A stretch of DNA of 64,000 nt. Origin: CAYJDP01 sp964371025 (lineage in GTDB: Bacteria > Bacillota_I > Bacilli_A > RF39 > UBA660). Each line of letters starts with the position of its first letter. The stretch's first letter is position 1. Shown here in pieces: positions 23,787 through 32,324 of this stretch. The translations under genes were made by a program, and so were the position numbers. Below the pieces are notes generated by a model. It saw only the letters and a program-made list of their open reading frames with translations, searched no databases and was not told where the DNA came from. Location of the stretch: contig CAYJKH010000004.1 of assembly GCA_964371025.1 (NCBI GenBank), positions 82,723 through 146,722 on the forward strand. The letters are read 5' to 3'.

Positions 23787-25598
23787 TTATTTTTCTTCAA
23801 TTTCAGCTTCTTTTACTTCTTCACCATCTTTATTTTCTTCAGATGCCTCTTCAGTTTGACGCTCTTTTGCTGCTTCTTCATAAACACGTGATGCTAAAGC
23901 AATTGCTTTTTCTTGTAGTTTTTCTTTTTCTTCTTTAATAGCATCAATATCTTCTTTTTCTAAAGCTTCTTTTGTATTTTTAATTAATTCTTCAATTTCA
24001 GTTTTTTCTTCTTCTGTTACTTTATCTCCTAAATCTTTAAGTGATTTTTCAGTTTGGAATACTAATTGTTCTGCTTCATTTTTAAGTTCTGCTTCTTCTT
24101 TTCTTTTTTGATCAGCTTCTTTATTTTCTTCAGCTTCTTTAGTCATTTTTTCAATTTCTTCTTCAGTTAATGATGTATTAGAAGTAATTGTAATTGATTG
24201 TTCTTTATTAGTTCCTAAATCTTTTGCTGTAACATTAACAATTCCGTTTGCATCAATATCAAATTTAACTTCGATTTGTGGTACTCCACGTGGTGCTGCT
24301 GGAATATTAGTTAATTGGAAACGTCCTAAAGTTTTATTATCATCTGCCATTGGTCTTTCACCTTGTAATACATGAATATCTACCGCTGGTTGATTATCTG
24401 CTGCAGTTGAGAATACTTCTGCTTTTGATGTTGGAATAGTTGTATTTCTTGGAATTAATGTAGTCATAACACGACCCATTGTTTCAATACCAAGTGATAA
24501 TGGTGTTACATCTAATAATACGATATCATTAACATCTCCTGTTAAAACTCCACCTTGAATAGCTGCTCCCATTGCTACAACTTCATCCGGATTAACTTCT
24601 CTTGAAGGTTCTTTTCCTAATTCTTTAGTAATTAAATCATATACCATCGGTACACGAGTAGATCCTCCTACTAAGATTACTTTATCAATATCTTTACTAG
24701 ACATTTTTGCATCTTTTAAAGCTTTACGTACTGGTTCTAGTGTAGAATTAACTAAATCTCCAATTAAATCTTCAAATTTAGCTCTTGTTAAAGTCATATC
24801 TAAATGTAGAGGCTCTGAATCATCACCCTTAGCAATAAATGGTGCTGATATTTGAGTTGAAACTACACCTGATAAATCTTTTTTTGCTTTTTCTGCAACT
24901 TCTTTAAGTCTTTGCATAGCCATTTTATCTTTTGATAAATCAATTCCATTTTCTTTTTTAAATTCTTTTACTAAGTAATCAATAACTTTTTCATCAAAGT
25001 CATCTCCTCCTAGTTTATTATTTCCGTTAGTTGATTTAACTTCAAATACTCCATCTCCTAATTCTAGAATAGAAACATCGAAAGTTCCTCCTCCTAAGTC
25101 ATATACTAAGATAGTATGAGCATTATCTTTTTCTAAACCATAAGCAAGTGCTGCTGCTGTTGGCTCATTAATAATTCTTTCTACTTCAAGTCCAGCAATT
25201 TTACCAGCATTTTTAGTTGCTTGTCTTTCAGCATCATTAAAGTAAGCTGGAACAGTAATAACTGCTTTATCAACTTTTTCTCCTAAATAATCTTCTGCAT
25301 ATTCTTTAATATAAGAAAGAATCATTGCTGATACTTCTTCTGGTGAATATTTTTTACCATTAAGTTCAACTTTTTTACCAGTTCCCATTAATCTTTTAAT
25401 TGACGAAATAGTATTTGGATTAGTAAGTGCTTGTCTTTTAGCTGCATCTCCTACTATTCTTTCTCCTTTTTTATCAGCTACTACTGATGGTGTTGTTCTT
25501 CCTCCTTCTGGATTTGGAATAACTTTAGCAGCTCCTGCTTCTAAAACTGCTACACATGAATTTGTTGTACCTAAATCGATACCTATAATTTTTCCCAT
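23787..25598 (-). CDS. dnaK: Chaperone DnaK (Hsp70)
   Basis: ATP-dependent chaperone. The nucleotide-binding domain begins GIDLGTTNSCVAVLE and contains the connector and phosphate motifs (DLGGGTFDVSIL and GGSTRVPMV). The substrate domain contains LLDVTPLSLGIETMG near 365. The C-terminus ends in an acidic, Glu-rich tail. The length of 603 residues is typical of Bacillota. AAAGGAG precedes the ATG. Confidence 0.98.
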   Translation of the reverse strand: MGKIIGIDLGTTNSCVAVLEAGAAKVIPNPEGGRTTPSVVADKKGERIVGDAAKRQALTNPNTISSIKRLMGTGKKVELNGKKYSPEEVSAMILSYIKEYAEDYLGEKVDKAVITVPAYFNDAERQATKNAGKIAGLEVERIINEPTAAALAYGLEKDNAHTILVYDLGGGTFDVSILELGDGVFEVKSTNGNNKLGGDDFDEKVIDYLVKEFKKENGIDLSKDKMAMQRLKEVAEKAKKDLSGVVSTQISAPFIAKGDDSEPLHLDMTLTRAKFEDLIGDLVNSTLEPVRKALKDAKMSSKDIDKVILVGGSTRVPMVYDLITKELGKEPSREVNPDEVVAMGAAIQGGVLTGDVNDIVLLDVTPLSLGIETMGRVMTTLIPRNTTIPTSKAEVFSTAADNQPAVDIHVLQGERPMADDNKTLGRFQLTNIPAAPRGVPQIEVKFDIDANGIVNVTAKDLGTNKEQSITITSNTSLTEEEIEKMTKEAEENKEADQKRKEEAELKNEAEQLVFQTEKSLKDLGDKVTEEEKTEIEELIKNTKEALEKEDIDAIKEEKEKLQEKAIALASRVYEEAAKERQTEEASEENKDGEEVKEAEIEEK

Positions 25599-25616
25599 AT
25601 AATTTTTCTCCTTTTC

Positions 25617-26162
25617 TTATTGTTGATTTATTTTAACCGATGCCGGTCTAATAACTCTATCTTTTAATTTATATCCTTTTAATAATACTTCAATAACAAT
25701 ATCATCATCCATATCAGGATTATTTTCTGTCATTAAAGCTTCTTCTTGCATAGGATCAAATACTTCTCCTACACGGTTAATTTCTTCAACTCCATATTTT
25801 TTTAAAATATCTTTTAAAGCTGAATGCATTATTTTAAAACCATCTAAAAATTTATTTACTTCATCACTTTTGTTAGTAACACTAACTGCTCGATCAAAGT
25901 TATCAACTAGTGGAATTAAATCTTTAATAATATCTTGATTAGCATACTTAATTGTATTAATCATTTCTTCATCTTTTCTTTTACGATAATTAACTAATTC
26001 AGCATGTGATAATAAATTTTTATCTGTTAACTCTTTTACGTCTTGTTTTAATTTTTCAATTAATTCTTTATCGCGTTTAGAGCTTTTCTTTTCTTTTTTC
26101 TCAGTTGAATTATCGCTTACTACAGTTTCTAATTCTTCTACAGTCTCATTATTTTTATCCAT
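25617..26162 (-). CDS. grpE: Nucleotide exchange factor GrpE
   Basis: Releases ADP from DnaK. A Lys/Glu-rich N-terminus and long coiled coil (about residues 30-75) lead to the segment LLSHAELVNYRKRKDEEM. The C-terminal beta domain has the conserved VGEVFDPMQEEAL and VLLKGYKLKDRVIRPASV. 181 residues. The ribosome site GAAAGG spans the stop of hrcA, three bases away. Confidence 0.95.
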   Translation of the reverse strand: MDKNNETVEELETVVSDNSTEKKEKKSSKRDKELIEKLKQDVKELTDKNLLSHAELVNYRKRKDEEMINTIKYANQDIIKDLIPLVDNFDRAVSVTNKSDEVNKFLDGFKIMHSALKDILKKYGVEEINRVGEVFDPMQEEALMTENNPDMDDDIVIEVLLKGYKLKDRVIRPASVKINQQ

Positions 26163-26165
26163 ATT

Positions 26166-27152
26166 CTACCTTTCAATATTTTCTTTAATATATTCAAGCA
26201 TTGAAACTACTCTGTCATATTCCATTCTTTTAGGACCAACAATTGCAATAGTTCCATTATCATTACCGTCTTTAAAGTTTGTCTTTATAACAGTAACATC
26301 CTCATCTATATTATTTTCTTTTCCAATGTATACTTTAATATTATTTGAATCATCTTCTTTTATATCTAAAAGTAATTTGTCATCATCTAATTTGTTAAAT
26401 ACATTTTTTATTTTATCTACATTAGTAAATTCTGGTTGTTCTAATATTTTATTTTTACCAACCACATTTATACCGTTAGATGTAAAATCAGTAAACACAT
26501 GATAAAAAGCATTATATAACTGTTCATGTTGTTTTACATATTTACCTATAATTGGTTTGATTTCATACTCTAATTTAGTACTAATTTCATCAATCGGAGT
26601 TCCGACTATTAAATTATTAATAAGTCCCACCATCTTTTTTATTTCAGTTGTTGAAACATCTTTTAATTTAATATTTTTATGTTCAATATGTCCTTTATCT
26701 GTAACTACTATTACTACCATACTAACGTCATCATAAGGAACTACTTCTATTTGTTTTAGAAGATTCTCATGAGATGTACTACCAAGTACTACTGTTGCAT
26801 AATTAGTCATATCTGATATAACCTGTAATGATTTAGTTATTACATCAGATAGTGCGAGTTGTTGATTATGAAAAACTTGCTGTAATTTTAGCATATCTTC
26901 GCCATTCATCTGTTTTGCTTCCATTAAGTTATCTACATAATAACGATAACCTTTCTCACTTGGAACACGCCCACTAGATGTATGAGTTTTTTCAAGTAAA
27001 TTCATCTCTTCTAAAGCCGACATTTCATTTCTGATAGTTGCACTAGAACATTTAAGTTTCTTACTAATCGCATTAGACCCTACAGGTTTTGCTAATTTAA
27101 TATAGTCTTCTACTATTAACTTAAGTAATTTACCTTGTCTTTCACTTAACAT
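26166..27152 (-). CDS. hrcA: Heat-shock repressor HrcA
   Basis: Represses class I heat-shock genes by binding CIRCE; folding of HrcA depends on chaperonins. It has an N-terminal winged helix (LSERQGKLLKLIVEDYIKLAKPVGS, here named by its ends LSERQGK and KPVGS) with SSATIRNEMSALEEMNLLEK-type recognition helix sequence, then the HrcA C-terminal domain. The ATG at 27152 has AGGAGG upstream; the reading from 27182 starts inside the CIRCE element. First gene of the operon, so it represses itself. Confidence 0.95.
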   Translation of the reverse strand: MLSERQGKLLKLIVEDYIKLAKPVGSNAISKKLKCSSATIRNEMSALEEMNLLEKTHTSSGRVPSEKGYRYYVDNLMEAKQMNGEDMLKLQQVFHNQQLALSDVITKSLQVISDMTNYATVVLGSTSHENLLKQIEVVPYDDVSMVVIVVTDKGHIEHKNIKLKDVSTTEIKKMVGLINNLIVGTPIDEISTKLEYEIKPIIGKYVKQHEQLYNAFYHVFTDFTSNGINVVGKNKILEQPEFTNVDKIKNVFNKLDDDKLLLDIKEDDSNNIKVYIGKENNIDEDVTVIKTNFKDGNDNGTIAIVGPKRMEYDRVVSMLEYIKENIER

Positions 27153-27166
27153 ATCTTCCCTTCCTC

Positions 27167-27193
27167 CTAGCACTGTAATCATTTAAGTGCTAA
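27167..27193. promoter_or_regulatory. CIRCE operator of the hrcA operon
   Basis: 9-9-9 structure CTAGCACTG - 9 bases - AAGTGCTAA, against the consensus TTAGCACTC-N9-GAGTGCTAA. Both arms deviate at the inner base and one arm also at the outer base. It lies just downstream of the -10 box, where HrcA would block transcription. Confidence 0.9.
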
Positions 27194-27197
27194 CTAT

Positions 27198-27226
27198 ATT
27201 CTACACACTTTTTTAGCACTTGTCAA
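27198..27226 (-). promoter_or_regulatory. Sigma-A promoter of hrcA-grpE-dnaK-dnaJ
   Basis: TTGACA (27226-27221), 17-base spacer, TAGAAT (27203-27198). The spacer begins AGTGCTAA, an extra copy of one CIRCE half-site. Confidence 0.88.
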
Positions 27227-27250
27227 CATTGTTTGCTAATATTTCACAAA

Positions 27251-27276
27251 AATAAAAAAGGATATATTTATCCTTT
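27251..27276 (-). terminator. Terminator overlapping the end of divIB
   Basis: The stem AAAGGATA (27257-27264) pairs with TATCCTTT (27269-27276), followed on the minus strand by a long T-rich run. The divIB stop lies inside it. Confidence 0.75.
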
Positions 27277-27945
27277 AATTTCAAAGTGATTACCACTATC
27301 TAAATATAAAATTCCTAACTTATTTTCCAGTTGTTCTAAGAAATCATTATAGTAATTTATCGATTCAATTTTAGTTAAAGTTATATATACTAAATTACCA
27401 TCATCCATATAACATAAGAATCTTTCTTTATCAAATTCATTTGGAACATACTTAATTGAAGATATTTTTGACAAAATATTAGGAGATACTCTACTTAGTT
27501 TACTAGTAAAGTTTTTCGTCATAGAATTATCTAACTCTGACATAAGCGTTGGTATATTAAATGATTCATTATTAGCTAACACTTCATTATCTTCAAAAAC
27601 TATTTCATTCTTACTATTTATATATAGAGGTTTATTTTCTTCGATATCAATTTTTAAAATCATAAAAAAATCATAACTAACATTTACATCTTTTATAGAT
27701 AATTCTTTTTTTAATTCTTCCTCTATTTTAAATGGATTAATATTAATAACACTTGGGTAGTCTTTTATATTTGCTTTATTTATAATATAGTCATCAGTTA
27801 AAAAAGTGTTATTTAAAATTAAAATATTTGTTATCTTAATTTGCATCACTAAATAACATATTAGTGCGATTAATCCTATTATTAAAAATAAAATTAGGAA
27901 TGCTCTTTTTTTAATTTTCCTTTTTTTAACAACTTTCTTACCCAT
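27268..27945 (-). CDS. divIB: Cell division protein DivIB/FtsQ
   Basis: A bitopic protein of the divisome that partners FtsL and FtsB/DivIC. A very basic cytoplasmic N-terminus (GKKVVKKRKIKKR) and one TM (about 14-34) are followed by a POTRA domain starting KITNILILNNTFLTDDYI and a beta domain. The length of 225 residues is normal. It is the last gene of the murG-murB-divIB operon, a common arrangement. AGGAG precedes the ATG. Confidence 0.88.
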   Translation of the reverse strand: MGKKVVKKRKIKKRAFLILFLIIGLIALICYLVMQIKITNILILNNTFLTDDYIINKANIKDYPSVININPFKIEEELKKELSIKDVNVSYDFFMILKIDIEENKPLYINSKNEIVFEDNEVLANNESFNIPTLMSELDNSMTKNFTSKLSRVSPNILSKISSIKYVPNEFDKERFLCYMDDGNLVYITLTKIESINYYNDFLEQLENKLGILYLDSGNHFEIKG

Positions 27946-27954
27946 TTAATTCTC

Positions 27955-28860
27955 CTATTTAACTTCTTCTTGTTCTACCTTTAAATCAATATTGTACTCT
28001 TTTTTTACTAAGTCTCTTATTTTAGTAATCATTTTTTTTATATCTTGTCCGCTTGCATTATTATAATTAATAATAAAGTTAGCGTGTTTCTCGCTTACTT
28101 TAGCTCCACCAATCATTTCTCCTTTAAGCCCTAAATCATCAATTAACTTACCTGCCGGAATTTCTAAAGATGGATTTCTAAAAACTGATCCTGCTGAAGG
28201 ATATTCAAGTGGTTGAGACTCTTTTCTTCTTGTAAAACGATCTTTTATTACTGCTATAATAGCATCTTTATCTCCTCGTTTTAGTTTAATATTTACTTCT
28301 AAACATATATAATCAGGATTTTTTTGCAAAAATGAAGTACGATAATGAAAATCCATTTCTTTGTTACTTAATGTAATAACATGATAATCGGGAGTTAATA
28401 CTTTAACTTCTGTAACAATATATCCCATATCGCTTTTATAAGCACCAGCATTCATGAAAATTGCTCCTCCAACAGTACCAGGAATTCCTGATGCAAATTC
28501 TAGACCAGCAAGACCTTTTTTAGCAACTGCGTTACTTAATTTCATTAATGAATATCCACTACCAACTTTAAATTTAGTAGTTGATATAAACTCTAAATCA
28601 TCAAATTCATTCAATGATATAAATACCCCTTCATAACCACTATTTGAAAATAAGATATTAGACCCTTTTCCTATAATTTTATATTTTATTTTAGATTCTT
28701 TTATTATTTTTAATGATCTAATTAGCGATGAAGTATTTAGAGGGTGAATAACACAACTAATAACACCATCAACTTTATATGTGTTATATTTTTTTAATGA
28801 AACATTTTTTTCAACTTTTCCAATATCTGCTTTTATTAATTTTGTTATTAGTTCTTTCAT
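27955..28860 (-). CDS. murB: UDP-N-acetylenolpyruvoylglucosamine reductase MurB
   Basis: Second step of UDP-MurNAc synthesis, FAD- and NADPH-dependent. FAD-binding IGKGSNILFSN and SGIPGTVGGAIFMNAGAY are present. The catalytic serine is in YPSAGSVFRNP, and the conserved acidic C-terminal motif is in VSEKHANFIIN. This is the short type IIb MurB of Gram-positives (301 residues). Its start overlaps the murG stop as TAATG. Confidence 0.96.
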   Translation of the reverse strand: MKELITKLIKADIGKVEKNVSLKKYNTYKVDGVISCVIHPLNTSSLIRSLKIIKESKIKYKIIGKGSNILFSNSGYEGVFISLNEFDDLEFISTTKFKVGSGYSLMKLSNAVAKKGLAGLEFASGIPGTVGGAIFMNAGAYKSDMGYIVTEVKVLTPDYHVITLSNKEMDFHYRTSFLQKNPDYICLEVNIKLKRGDKDAIIAVIKDRFTRRKESQPLEYPSAGSVFRNPSLEIPAGKLIDDLGLKGEMIGGAKVSEKHANFIINYNNASGQDIKKMITKIRDLVKKEYNIDLKVEQEEVK

Positions 28861-29942
28861 TATTTTTCTCCTGCTAATTTATTTATTTCTTCATATATTA
28901 AAGTAAGGGAATTATCTACTGATAAACTCTTAGCATTTTTACTTATACTTTCTTGTAAAGTTATATTATCAAATATGTTATCAATACTATTTATTAAACT
29001 TTCTGTAGTTAACTCTTTTTCTTCAAGTATTTCACATGCGTTTGCCTCTTTTAAAAATAAAGCATTTTTTAATTGATGATTATTACTAACATAAGGTGAT
29101 GGTATCAAAATACTAGGAAGTCCTAATGCTGTAATTTCTGCTATTGTTGAAGCTCCTGCTCTTGATATTAGTAAATCTGTATCTTTTAATAACTGATTTA
29201 ATCCTTCAACATAAGGTACAATTTTAACATTTTCACTTATATTAACATCTTTAAATATTTGAAAATTATTATTTCCAGTTATTAATAATACTTGATAATT
29301 TTTATTTTTAAATAAAGGAATTACTTCTTTTAGTTTATTTAAAATTGATACTGATCCTAAGGATCCCATTACAATCACTACTAATTTCATCGAGGAAGTA
29401 AAACCATATTTACTTTTACTTTCTTTTTTAACCTTTAAAGTTTCTTCACTCATTGGATTTCCCGTATAAACAACTTTTTCTTTTGGAAAGTATTGATTAG
29501 ATGATAAAAGTGATGTACAAACTACATCAACTTTTTTTGACAATAATTTATTTGTAATTCCTGGAACTGAATTTTGTTCATGTATTAAAGTTTTAATTTT
29601 TAATTTATTAGCCGCAATTAATACAGGAGCTGTAACATATCCTCCTACACCAATAACAATATCTGGTTTAAATTCTTTCATAATATTAATTACTTCTTTT
29701 ATTGATTTATTAAACTTATAAGGCAATGTAATATTCTTAAAAGGATTACTTCTATTAATTCCCGCTATTTTAATTCCTTTATAATTAATATTATAAGATG
29801 GTACAATATCTTTTTCCATTCTATCAGTAGTACCAATATATAAAAATTCGCTTTTAGGATTTTCTTCTTTTATTTTATTTATAATAGCTAAAGCTGGATA
29901 TATGTGTCCACCTGTTCCTCCTGCTGATATAATTACTCTCAT
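28860..29942 (-). CDS. murG: Undecaprenyl-PP-MurNAc-pentapeptide GlcNAc transferase MurG
   Basis: Makes lipid II on the inner face of the membrane. The N-terminal glycine loop SAGGTGGHIYPALAI, the HEQNSVPGITNK motif near 125 and the UDP-GlcNAc site SRAGASTIAEITALGLPSI identify it. The length of 360 residues is typical. It is preceded after 2 bp by a gene for an exported protein, an unusual operon leader for murG. Confidence 0.96.
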   Translation of the reverse strand: MRVIISAGGTGGHIYPALAIINKIKEENPKSEFLYIGTTDRMEKDIVPSYNINYKGIKIAGINRSNPFKNITLPYKFNKSIKEVINIMKEFKPDIVIGVGGYVTAPVLIAANKLKIKTLIHEQNSVPGITNKLLSKKVDVVCTSLLSSNQYFPKEKVVYTGNPMSEETLKVKKESKSKYGFTSSMKLVVIVMGSLGSVSILNKLKEVIPLFKNKNYQVLLITGNNNFQIFKDVNISENVKIVPYVEGLNQLLKDTDLLISRAGASTIAEITALGLPSILIPSPYVSNNHQLKNALFLKEANACEILEEKELTTESLINSIDNIFDNITLQESISKNAKSLSVDNSLTLIYEEINKLAGEK

Positions 29943-29944
29943 AT

Positions 29945-30502
29945 TTATTCAACTCCTAATGTTGTAAGTTTAACTATTCCATAAAAATGTTTATTCATTT
30001 GAGTTGCATCAGTAGCATAATCAATCCACATTCTTAAATCATATGATTTTGATTCTTTCGGACCTATTACATCTTCAAATAAAACTCCGTTATTACTTGA
30101 TAATAAAGCTGGAACAGATGCTGTTTCATTAATATAACTATACTTTATATAATTCCATCCTATTCTACTCTCGTGAGAGCCTGTTTCATCATATGATTCA
30201 GTATGATCTACAATTGATATCTGGTATCTACTACTAACAGTTCCATCATTTGTAACTGTAAAAGTATAAGGAGTTGAAGATAATCCTACACTATCGTCCA
30301 CTGGGACAGCATTTGATAAATTAATTGGATTTTCATCTGTTAAAGTTAAAGACAAAGTCCCAGTTGATATTTCATTTTCTTCTATTCCTAAAAAGTTTTC
30401 TGAAAATAAAGCATAAGACACTGTAATTATTGCAATTATCAAACAAAAGATACTTACTACTATTGCTAATTTTTTTTCTTTTAACATCGGTTTTTTATTC
30501 AT
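29945..30502 (-). CDS. Exported protein with TasA/camelysin-like N-terminus
   Basis: The hydrophobic segment (about residues 12-32) is followed by SYALFSENFLGIEENEISTGTLSLTLTD, here given by its ends SYALFSENFLG and TGTLSLTLTD. This matches the pattern of SipW-dependent matrix proteins of the TasA/camelysin type. The rest is a beta-rich domain with FTVTNDGTVSSRYQISI, as in that group. It is first in an operon with murG, murB and divIB. No SipW-type signal peptidase is next to it. Fibre or surface-layer function is inference. Confidence 0.65.
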   Translation of the reverse strand: MNKKPMLKEKKLAIVVSIFCLIIAIITVSYALFSENFLGIEENEISTGTLSLTLTDENPINLSNAVPVDDSVGLSSTPYTFTVTNDGTVSSRYQISIVDHTESYDETGSHESRIGWNYIKYSYINETASVPALLSSNNGVLFEDVIGPKESKSYDLRMWIDYATDATQMNKHFYGIVKLTTLGVE

Positions 30503-30526
30503 ATCATTACCTCTTTATTTAGTATA

Positions 30527-30555
30527 ATTATATATCAATTTATATTAATTGTAAA
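30527..30555 (-). promoter_or_regulatory. Promoter of the exported protein-murG-murB-divIB operon
   Basis: TTTACA (30555-30550), a 17-base spacer, then TATAAT (30532-30527), about 25 bases before the ATG of the leader gene. Confidence 0.7.
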
Positions 30556-30590
30556 TAAATTACATTATTTATAAAAAACTAGACAATTAG

Positions 30591-30620
30591 TTGTCATTTT
30601 ATTTTTTTGAAATTTATGAT
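30591..30620 (+). promoter_or_regulatory. Promoter of tmcAL
   Basis: TTGTCA (30591-30596), 18-base spacer, TATGAT (30615-30620), 24 bases before the ATG. It is divergent from the mur operon promoter. Confidence 0.6.
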
Positions 30621-30644
30621 AAAATAAAAAGAAAAGGAGAATCT

Positions 30645-31790
30645 ATGAAAACAGTTGGAATTATAGCAGAATATAACCCTTTTCACAAAGGTCATTTATA
30701 TCACATAAATAAAATAAAAGAAATCTATCCAGATAGTATTTTAGTACTGGTTATGTCTTCATCTTTTTGCCAAAGAGGAGAACCTTCGATTATAAATAAA
30801 TGGGATAAAACTAAAATAGCAATTGAATCTGGAATTGACTTAGTAATAGAACTACCCTTTGTATTTTCAACTCAGTCTGCTGATACTTTTGCATATGGTT
30901 CTACTACTTTACTTGAAAAATTAAAAGTCGAAAACTTAATATTCGGAAGCGAATCTAACGACATTGAAAAAATCAAAAAATTAGTACAAGTCCAATTAAA
31001 TAATGAGCAGTTTGATGTTTTAACAAAAATATATATGAAAATGGGAGAAAACTATCCAACTGCCCTATCTAAATCATTGCTTGATATATGTGGCGAAAAT
31101 ATAACTCTTCCAAATGATGTTTTAGGAATCAGTTATGTTAAAGCTATTATGAAAAATAATTATAAACTTAATCCTTTATGTATAAAGAGAACTAGTTCTT
31201 TTCACAGTATGAGTCTTGACACTCCTATTACTAGTGCCTCTGCTATTAGAAAAGGATTACTTGAAAATAAATCTGTTGTAAACAATATTCCAAATAATGT
31301 TATAAAATATTTAGAAAAACCTCTTCACTTTCAAGAAAATTATTTTAAATTTTTAAAATATAAAATTATGAATGAAGACAATATAAGTCATTATGCTAAT
31401 ATTAGTGAGGGTCTTGATAATAAAATAAAGAAAAATATAATAAGTGCTACTAGTTATGATGAATTAATTAAGAGTATTAAATCTAAAAGATATACATATA
31501 ATAAAATTAGTCGAATTCTAAATCATATCTTATGCAATTTTAAAAAATGTGATAATATTAATAAAGATATAGAATATATTAGAATATTAGGATTCAATAG
31601 TAAAGGACAAAAATATATAAATAAAATAAAAAAAGAGGTAGATATTCCTATTATTAGTAATTTTTCAAAAATAAAAAGTCCAATGATTGATATAGAATTT
31701 AAAGCAACATGTACATATGCATCTATATTAGAAGAAGACAAGAAAAAAGAACTAATTGAATTAGAATATAAAAATCACCCTTTAAGATAA
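30645..31790 (+). CDS. tmcAL: tRNA(Met) cytidine acetate ligase TmcAL
   Basis: Forms N4-acetylcytidine at the wobble base of elongator tRNA-Met using acetate and ATP. The N-terminal nucleotidyltransferase-like motif GIIAEYNPFHKGHLYH contains His14 and His17; SASAIRKGL provides the second ATP motif near 200. The ATG at 30645 follows AAGGAG; the 18-residue longer reading begins at a place without a ribosome site. 381 residues. Its target tRNA is at 5.7 kb in this window. Confidence 0.93.
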   Translation: MKTVGIIAEYNPFHKGHLYHINKIKEIYPDSILVLVMSSSFCQRGEPSIINKWDKTKIAIESGIDLVIELPFVFSTQSADTFAYGSTTLLEKLKVENLIFGSESNDIEKIKKLVQVQLNNEQFDVLTKIYMKMGENYPTALSKSLLDICGENITLPNDVLGISYVKAIMKNNYKLNPLCIKRTSSFHSMSLDTPITSASAIRKGLLENKSVVNNIPNNVIKYLEKPLHFQENYFKFLKYKIMNEDNISHYANISEGLDNKIKKNIISATSYDELIKSIKSKRYTYNKISRILNHILCNFKKCDNINKDIEYIRILGFNSKGQKYINKIKKEVDIPIISNFSKIKSPMIDIEFKATCTYASILEEDKKKELIELEYKNHPLR

Positions 31791-31799
31791 GGAGAGAAT

Positions 31800-32291
31800 A
31801 TGGAAACTAATCAAGAATTTTTAGCTATTTGTCATAAAATAATTAATCATGAAGAGTATCAAAAAAGAAAAGAATTTAAACACCATGGGGAAGAGTCTGT
31901 TTATATGCATAGTATGCGTGTGGCGTATTTAACTTTTCGTATTACTAAGAAGTTAAGACTAAGAACTGAGTCAGCTGTAATCGGAGCTTTACTGCATGAT
32001 TTTTATACAACTCCTTGGCAAGAGAAATGTGAACCAAAAAATTTATTTAAAAAACATGGTTTTGTTCATGCTAAAAATTCTCATGATAATGCTATTACCC
32101 ATTTCGATATTCATCTAGATGAAATATCTAAAGATGCAATTATTAAGCACATGTTTCCGCTTAATATTAAGCCTCCTAAATATAAAGAAAGTTGGATAGT
32201 TACTTTATCTGATAAATTAATTTCATTAGAAGTATTAAAAAATCCTAAAAACTATTTAAAGCTTTTAGGTCTTAATAATAAAACATATTAA
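31800..32291 (+). CDS. HD-domain hydrolase
   Basis: Small HD-superfamily protein (163 residues) with ligands His37 (MHSMRVA), His66-Asp67 (LLHDFY), additional histidines in KHGFVHAKNSHDNA, and an Asp in LSDKLISL. Similar small HD proteins are common and uncharacterised. It begins nine bases after tmcAL with AAGGAG, so it is co-transcribed. Substrate unknown. Confidence 0.75.
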   Translation: METNQEFLAICHKIINHEEYQKRKEFKHHGEESVYMHSMRVAYLTFRITKKLRLRTESAVIGALLHDFYTTPWQEKCEPKNLFKKHGFVHAKNSHDNAITHFDIHLDEISKDAIIKHMFPLNIKPPKYKESWIVTLSDKLISLEVLKNPKNYLKLLGLNNKTY

Positions 32292-32293
32292 AC

Positions 32294-32322
32294 AAAAAAA
32301 GATAATTTAATTATCTTTTTTT
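32294..32322. terminator. Bidirectional terminator between the HD gene and pyk
   Basis: A7-GATAAT, loop TTA, ATTATC-T7: a symmetric hairpin with both tails, serving two convergent genes. Confidence 0.85.
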
Positions 32323-32324
32323 CT

